IMG/VR virus record: IMGVR_UViG_3300034039_000013
Span: 1-53,633 of that record
DNA length: 53,633 bases
From: a virus
Strand: one strand, 5' to 3'
Notes under the pieces: model-generated
The model's input: only the letters and a program-made list of their open reading frames with translations
What the model was told of the DNA's origin: nothing
Databases searched by the model: none
Part shown: one piece after another, positions 49,997-53,633 of the stretch
How positions within the stretch are numbered: position 1 is the first letter of the stretch
Layout of the letters: every line of letters starts with the position of its first letter
Position numbers and translations under genes: made by a program

Positions 49997-50914
49997 ACTT
50001 TCATCTCCTGTTTCATTGTTACCGACAGAGGTACACATGCCGTACTCTCTAGGTGCTTGCCGACTTGCTTCTAATGTAGCATATTTAGAAACAAGCTCTG
50101 CAATTAGGTTATCAATATAACCAATTTTGTCAACAAGTCCAATGGTTTGTGCCTTTCTTCCTAGAAATTCTCTACCATCGGCCATGCGTTCTTGTACTTC
50201 TGCTACAGAACGCCCTCGATAACGAGCAACGTCAGACAAAAATTCCATATAAAAAGCGTCGCTGTGCTCCTGAAGAACACTCTTAGCTTCGTCAGTCAAT
50301 TCTTCATACGGATTACCAAGCGCTTTATACTTCCCGCTGCGGATGACAGTAACCTTAATGCCGTCCTCCTCCAGCGCTTTAGTGTAATCTTGATGGATAG
50401 AAATTACACCAATGCTACCAACTACAGAGGTGGGAGACGCAACAATCTCAGAAGCGGCACTGCCAAGCAAATAAGCAGCACTGGCCATAGTTCCGCCAGT
50501 AACCGCCTTGATAGGCTTCACGTTATCAGAAATATCTCGGATAAACTTGGCCAGTTCAAACGCACCGTTAGCCGTCCCGCCAGGTGAATCAATGTTCAAC
50601 ACAATCTCCTTAACGCTATTATCGTTGGTCGCCTCAATAATAGCGTCCTTGATAGCAGGATAAGAAGTCAGACCAAACAAATAATTCAACGGGCTTTCAG
50701 TATTAACCAATGGCCCAGTGATATCCACTATAGCCACCGGCCCGAAGACTGAAAGGTAAGGGTTCCCAACCTCATCATCCTCTTCGTCCTGAAAAACCGC
50801 CAGCTTTGTATCGCTGTTCATCTTCTCAGAAATAAGCTGCTGTTTCTCCAGAACCTCATAAAGGCTCTCTACAGTGCCAGCCCAAAACCCCTTTTTCACA
50901 AACGTAATACTCAT
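49382..50914 (-). CDS. Prohead protease (S49/SppA-like) fused to scaffold
   Basis: This protein is about 510 residues. The N-terminal S49 (ClpP-fold) protease spans about 55-275, with the LNIDSPGGTANGA motif, the nucleophile in TMASAAYLL (Ser145), and the general base in SGKYKALGNPYEELT (Lys197). After a linker (about 290-305), the acidic, Lys/Glu-rich C-terminal half (about 307-510) is scaffold-like, with coiled coil (LRNELQAANEKLTKLSVELERANAKLEEM). The arrangement is like lambda C with nested Nu3. The ATG at 50914 fits AGGGG 5 bases upstream. It should cut itself and the scaffold out of the prohead. Confidence 0.9.
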   Translation of the reverse strand: MSITFVKKGFWAGTVESLYEVLEKQQLISEKMNSDTKLAVFQDEEDDEVGNPYLSVFGPVAIVDITGPLVNTESPLNYLFGLTSYPAIKDAIIEATNDNSVKEIVLNIDSPGGTANGAFELAKFIRDISDNVKPIKAVTGGTMASAAYLLGSAASEIVASPTSVVGSIGVISIHQDYTKALEEDGIKVTVIRSGKYKALGNPYEELTDEAKSVLQEHSDAFYMEFLSDVARYRGRSVAEVQERMADGREFLGRKAQTIGLVDKIGYIDNLIAELVSKYATLEASRQAPREYGMCTSVGNNETGDESMSRKKSAKLTPELQAQIASGVPISALPDAEDTSVDANAEVEGDGVEVKATSEQEGKPSLGAEESTPEVKASAEEKAEKVEKPQTDDALVSFLRNELQAANEKLTKLSVELERANAKLEEMNSVVPGMEDIVRAAMVRMEIGMGNGQASYDHLSGAALVAQYHKVNARFEERFPVGGVAKLEAKSAGEDFVDENSVTARLGAISL

Positions 50915-50922
50915 AAGCACCC

Positions 50923-52359
50923 CTACCTAGATTCGTTGTCAGGCCCGCCAGCCGATGTAGGCTGATCCGATTGTATCGCTCTACCCATAGGATCTGAATT
51001 TGGCGTCGGGTTGTCAACTTTATTGCTCTCCATAAACATTGTACCAGACAAATTCAACGCCGTCGGAGGACGTGGGAACCGATCTAACAACCAAGCAGCC
51101 TCGTCGTCTGAAATCAAACCTAAAGACAACTGGTGCAGAACCCTGTTCTGCCTCATCGTCCTAAACGCCTCTAACTCAGACTCCGGTCGCAAGTCAATCG
51201 GTCTAAACTCAAATTGTGCATACCCATCATAACCAATCAGACGCATAGCTAGCGTCAGAGCGCGTCGAATTACCGTCGCCACCGGCTCCTGCAATGCCTT
51301 GGCAGTCTTCAAAAAGATAAGGGATTCAGTGTTGGACAAAGATTGACTGCCTTCCAGTCGCAGGCCAAGCACAGAAGGCGGCGTCTTCAATGCCGTACTC
51401 ATCAAACCGTTGATAGTCTTCATCAACGGTACATAATCAACCTTGGATCCAAGGCCAGATTGTAGAATCTCTGGTTTGGCAGAGTCATAAAATACTAGCG
51501 CATCTTCAGGAGACAGGTTAGACAACACGTCCTCAACAGACGCTCTGACCGACTCCATATACTTCTTCAACTCTGCCGGATCGGCTTTAACTTCAGGTGG
51601 AGCGGTCTCAGCAATCTTTTCAGAGTTCAATTCCACCGTGAGACGGCTATGTCCGCTTTCACGAACCGACCTGCGAACATCCTCAACAAACTCATCAAAA
51701 TAAAAAGTTTGCGTCAGCGCTGCCTCAAACAACGAGCTAGGATAGATGTCACTTGAGTCTAAGTGACTGAATTCAAACCAAATTGTAGGGTAATCAAGGG
51801 AGATTTCTTCCCCGCTAACCGTCTGCACAGGGTAAAAAGTCCCATCGCCACGAGAAACAAACTCAACGGAGTTGATTGGAATAGTCTCAAGCCTGTCCGG
51901 CCACCGCTGCTTATTCAAAACCAACTCAATACCAACACCACCAGATAACGCTACATCTCTAAGCATAGTCTCCAACAACACGGAAAGGCCGCGCCGAGTA
52001 CTATAACCAGTGGTGTAATCGTAAACAGTGTCAATCCTACCAATGAGATTAAGCAGAGCCTTCGTAGCCTCTGAGTTAAACGTCCCATCTTCATTGCGAA
52101 AACAAGCCCGCCACCCAGAGTTGGCCACCTGAACCATGTTATGAGCTGCCGCCGAGAACGCCCCGTCAATCTTGGCCAGCCGTCGGATAGCCCCTACCGT
52201 ATCCCCTCTACGTCGAAGGTCAGATACAGATTCAAGAAAAGCGCGACGATCGACCTTATCAATCTTCTCACCCTTCTCATAGGCAGAAGCAGGCGTCGCA
52301 CTTACTTGTTTGGTTCTAATTTTCTTCAAAGGTTTAACTTTTGGGGGTTTCAACGCCAT
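50923..52359 (-). CDS. Portal protein
   Basis: This 478-residue protein is between terminase and the prohead protease. Recognisable portal features are DTVYDYTTGYSTRRGLSVLLE and VELVLN-type strands in the first half, and the long central helix region VPLMKTINGLMSTALKTPPSVLGL, followed by TESLIFLKTAKALQEPVATVIRR. A C-terminal tail is Pro/Ser-rich and probably disordered. The family resembles the DUF935/gp29-type group. It forms the 12-fold ring for DNA packaging. Confidence 0.86.
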   Translation of the reverse strand: MALKPPKVKPLKKIRTKQVSATPASAYEKGEKIDKVDRRAFLESVSDLRRRGDTVGAIRRLAKIDGAFSAAAHNMVQVANSGWRACFRNEDGTFNSEATKALLNLIGRIDTVYDYTTGYSTRRGLSVLLETMLRDVALSGGVGIELVLNKQRWPDRLETIPINSVEFVSRGDGTFYPVQTVSGEEISLDYPTIWFEFSHLDSSDIYPSSLFEAALTQTFYFDEFVEDVRRSVRESGHSRLTVELNSEKIAETAPPEVKADPAELKKYMESVRASVEDVLSNLSPEDALVFYDSAKPEILQSGLGSKVDYVPLMKTINGLMSTALKTPPSVLGLRLEGSQSLSNTESLIFLKTAKALQEPVATVIRRALTLAMRLIGYDGYAQFEFRPIDLRPESELEAFRTMRQNRVLHQLSLGLISDDEAAWLLDRFPRPPTALNLSGTMFMESNKVDNPTPNSDPMGRAIQSDQPTSAGGPDNESR

Positions 52360-52370
52360 TTTAAGCCCCT

Positions 52371-53633
52371 TTATAAGAACAATTCACGTCGTTTCCGCTC
52401 AGCATAAAGCTCTTTTTTAGCAGGTTTTTCGTCAGTTTTCATCCTAACTCCGCCAACAGACGCCCCTCCAACAGAAGGAAGCACCGGTATCGGCCCAGCT
52501 CTAATGCCATCCCTGATAGTTCTAGCCGCAATCATCGCATAATTCAATGCGTGTGCATAGTGGTCTGGCCCTGTTTTTACCCAAAATTCCTTGTCATCAC
52601 CACCATAACTCGACACTCTACGCACCTTTTTCATGTTCGTCAGGTGGTCTTTCATCAACCTCATCTCATCATGACGAGGAAATCTAACAAATCCGTTGTT
52701 TATCGCCTGAACCAAAGCAGAAATCGTCTTAGTCCGGTTACTATGAAGGATCCTATCGTCCTTCACACTCACCATCGACATCTTCTTGGGGTCAACCTCA
52801 GTATAATAGTTCGCATACGCAACACCAGTAGGCAACCCCTCAACCACACTCAACGCCGTAGTAAAGTCCGGCATCGCATCCACAACACCACGTATACACC
52901 CAAACTTCTTGGCCAGCCAGATAATCCTGTCCGCCACATTCCTTCCATCACCCTCAGAAACAATACGCTCCATGTATATCACATCCAACCAACCATCCTT
53001 GTTAGACGTCGGCTTGCCAATCACAATGTTCGACACCTTACCAACGTCACACCCAAATACACAACCAGACCCACCAACATCAGGATTCACCCACTCAAGC
53101 ACAGTGTTCTTCACCACAGTGTCCAAAGAAACACTGTTCTCAGTGTCCTCATGCTCCTCACCAAGCACAAAATTCTTCCAGTCAGCATGAGATTCATACA
53201 ACTCCGCCTGCGACAAAATGCCATAAGCAGTATTGTACTTGGGCGCATCCCAAGGCCGAACCCAATAACCAGTATGATCGGACACCTCTGTCCGAGTCGC
53301 TACCCACCTGCGCCTCTCAGGGTCTTCAAGCGGCCAAGGCTCCCCACACTTCGGACAACACATCACCGCCGCCTGCCAAGGTATCGACTTATCCTGAAGC
53401 ATGTCCTTGTGGAACTTGGAAAAATCAATGTCATGCCCAGGTACACGCATGTCCCTATCAAAATCAGGCACATCTTCATAACCACAGCGACACTTACACA
53501 TATAAACACGCTGGTCAGACAACTCAAACGCCGCCGAAATCCCATATCCCTTCACCGTCGGCGTCGAGAACTTCCACAAAAACCCACCTTCCTCAGCGTG
53601 CCGCAAACGTGAAGCGTACGTCGTCAAGACATT
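52371..53633 (-). CDS. Large terminase subunit, C-terminal part (gene cut by window)
   Basis: At least 420 residues are present. The frame is still open at the window end, so the ATPase domain lies outside. The visible part has a zinc-finger-like region (CKCRCGYED, then MCCPKCGEPWP) and the nuclease domain of the terminase: FGCDVGKVSN, RGVVDAMPDFTTA, and DHYAHALNYAMIAART near the end, giving three acidic metal ligands. It resembles the gpA-type large terminase. The + strand open frame facing it is its shadow. Confidence 0.88.
   Translation of the reverse strand, partial: NVLTTYASRLRHAEEGGFLWKFSTPTVKGYGISAAFELSDQRVYMCKCRCGYEDVPDFDRDMRVPGHDIDFSKFHKDMLQDKSIPWQAAVMCCPKCGEPWPLEDPERRRWVATRTEVSDHTGYWVRPWDAPKYNTAYGILSQAELYESHADWKNFVLGEEHEDTENSVSLDTVVKNTVLEWVNPDVGGSGCVFGCDVGKVSNIVIGKPTSNKDGWLDVIYMERIVSEGDGRNVADRIIWLAKKFGCIRGVVDAMPDFTTALSVVEGLPTGVAYANYYTEVDPKKMSMVSVKDDRILHSNRTKTISALVQAINNGFVRFPRHDEMRLMKDHLTNMKKVRRVSSYGGDDKEFWVKTGPDHYAHALNYAMIAARTIRDGIRAGPIPVLPSVGGASVGGVRMKTDEKPAKKELYAERKRRELFL

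Noticed and set aside
49511-50074. Long + strand open frame opposite the protease/scaffold gene
   Set aside because: It is antisense to a well-supported gene, has an odd composition rich in Cys and Phe, and has no domain.
52551-53612. Long + strand open frame opposite the terminase gene
   Set aside because: It is the antisense shadow of the terminase. It is rich in His, Arg, Thr and Pro, has no ribosome binding site, and the terminase motifs on the other strand are clear.
1-53633. CRISPR arrays, insertion sequences or an integrase
   Set aside because: I saw no regularly spaced repeats, no transposase motifs and no tyrosine or serine recombinase. The rest of the genome is not visible.

Overview
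The window is most of the genome of a long-tailed, double-stranded DNA phage (siphovirus morphology) of a Gram-negative host. The evidence is a portal, protease/scaffold, capsid, tail-tube, tail-chaperone and tape-measure gene order, together with an overlapping inner/outer-membrane spanin pair. I cannot name the host. Both ends are cut: the first gene is open through base 1, and the large terminase runs off the right end.

Region 1 (1-15346, + strand) is a tightly packed early/replication operon. In order it holds two unknown genes, a primase-helicase, an SNF2-type helicase, a possible ssDNA-binding protein, and a complete Pol I-type DNA polymerase with 5' nuclease and proofreading domains. 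These are followed by a DEDD exonuclease, a RecU-like resolvase, an SbcD/SbcC (Mre11/Rad50-like) pair and a MazG-like nucleotide pyrophosphohydrolase. Together they could supply most of a self-sufficient replication and recombination apparatus.

Region 2 (15312-19392, - strand) is the distal end of the late operon. It carries lysis genes (DUF5675-like protein, holin candidate, overlapping i-spanin and o-spanin, membrane coiled-coil protein) and small tail-associated genes, including a membrane-anchored protein ending in an HExxH zincin motif. The early and late operons converge, and their last genes overlap by 35 bases.

Region 3 (about 19.4-26.2 kb) is the odd part. Three copies or fragments of a receptor-type tail protein, each followed by a small paralogous gene, lie on the - strand. 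Between two of them sits a GC-richer block of about 4.7 kb on the + strand with genes of a different phage: the C-terminal fragment of a FEN-type exonuclease, a sigma-70-like factor, an adenine-type DNA methyltransferase, an HNH nuclease, a deoxynucleotide kinase, an M15 peptidase, a small membrane protein, a frameshifted DnaQ-like exonuclease with a zinc ribbon, and a tRNA-Thr. The block edges cut through coding sequence on both sides, so it looks like captured foreign phage DNA, or possibly an assembly chimera.

Region 4 (26212-53633, - strand) is the structural operon, transcribed from right to left. It runs terminase, portal, S49 protease with a nested scaffold, decoration protein, major capsid, a rho-independent-type terminator, head-tail joining genes, tail tube, and tail chaperone with a textbook -1 frameshift site (A AAA AAC). 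After that come several structural proteins, the 1646-residue tape measure, distal tail proteins, a J-like tail-tip protein and a fibre with a C-terminal S74 chaperone.
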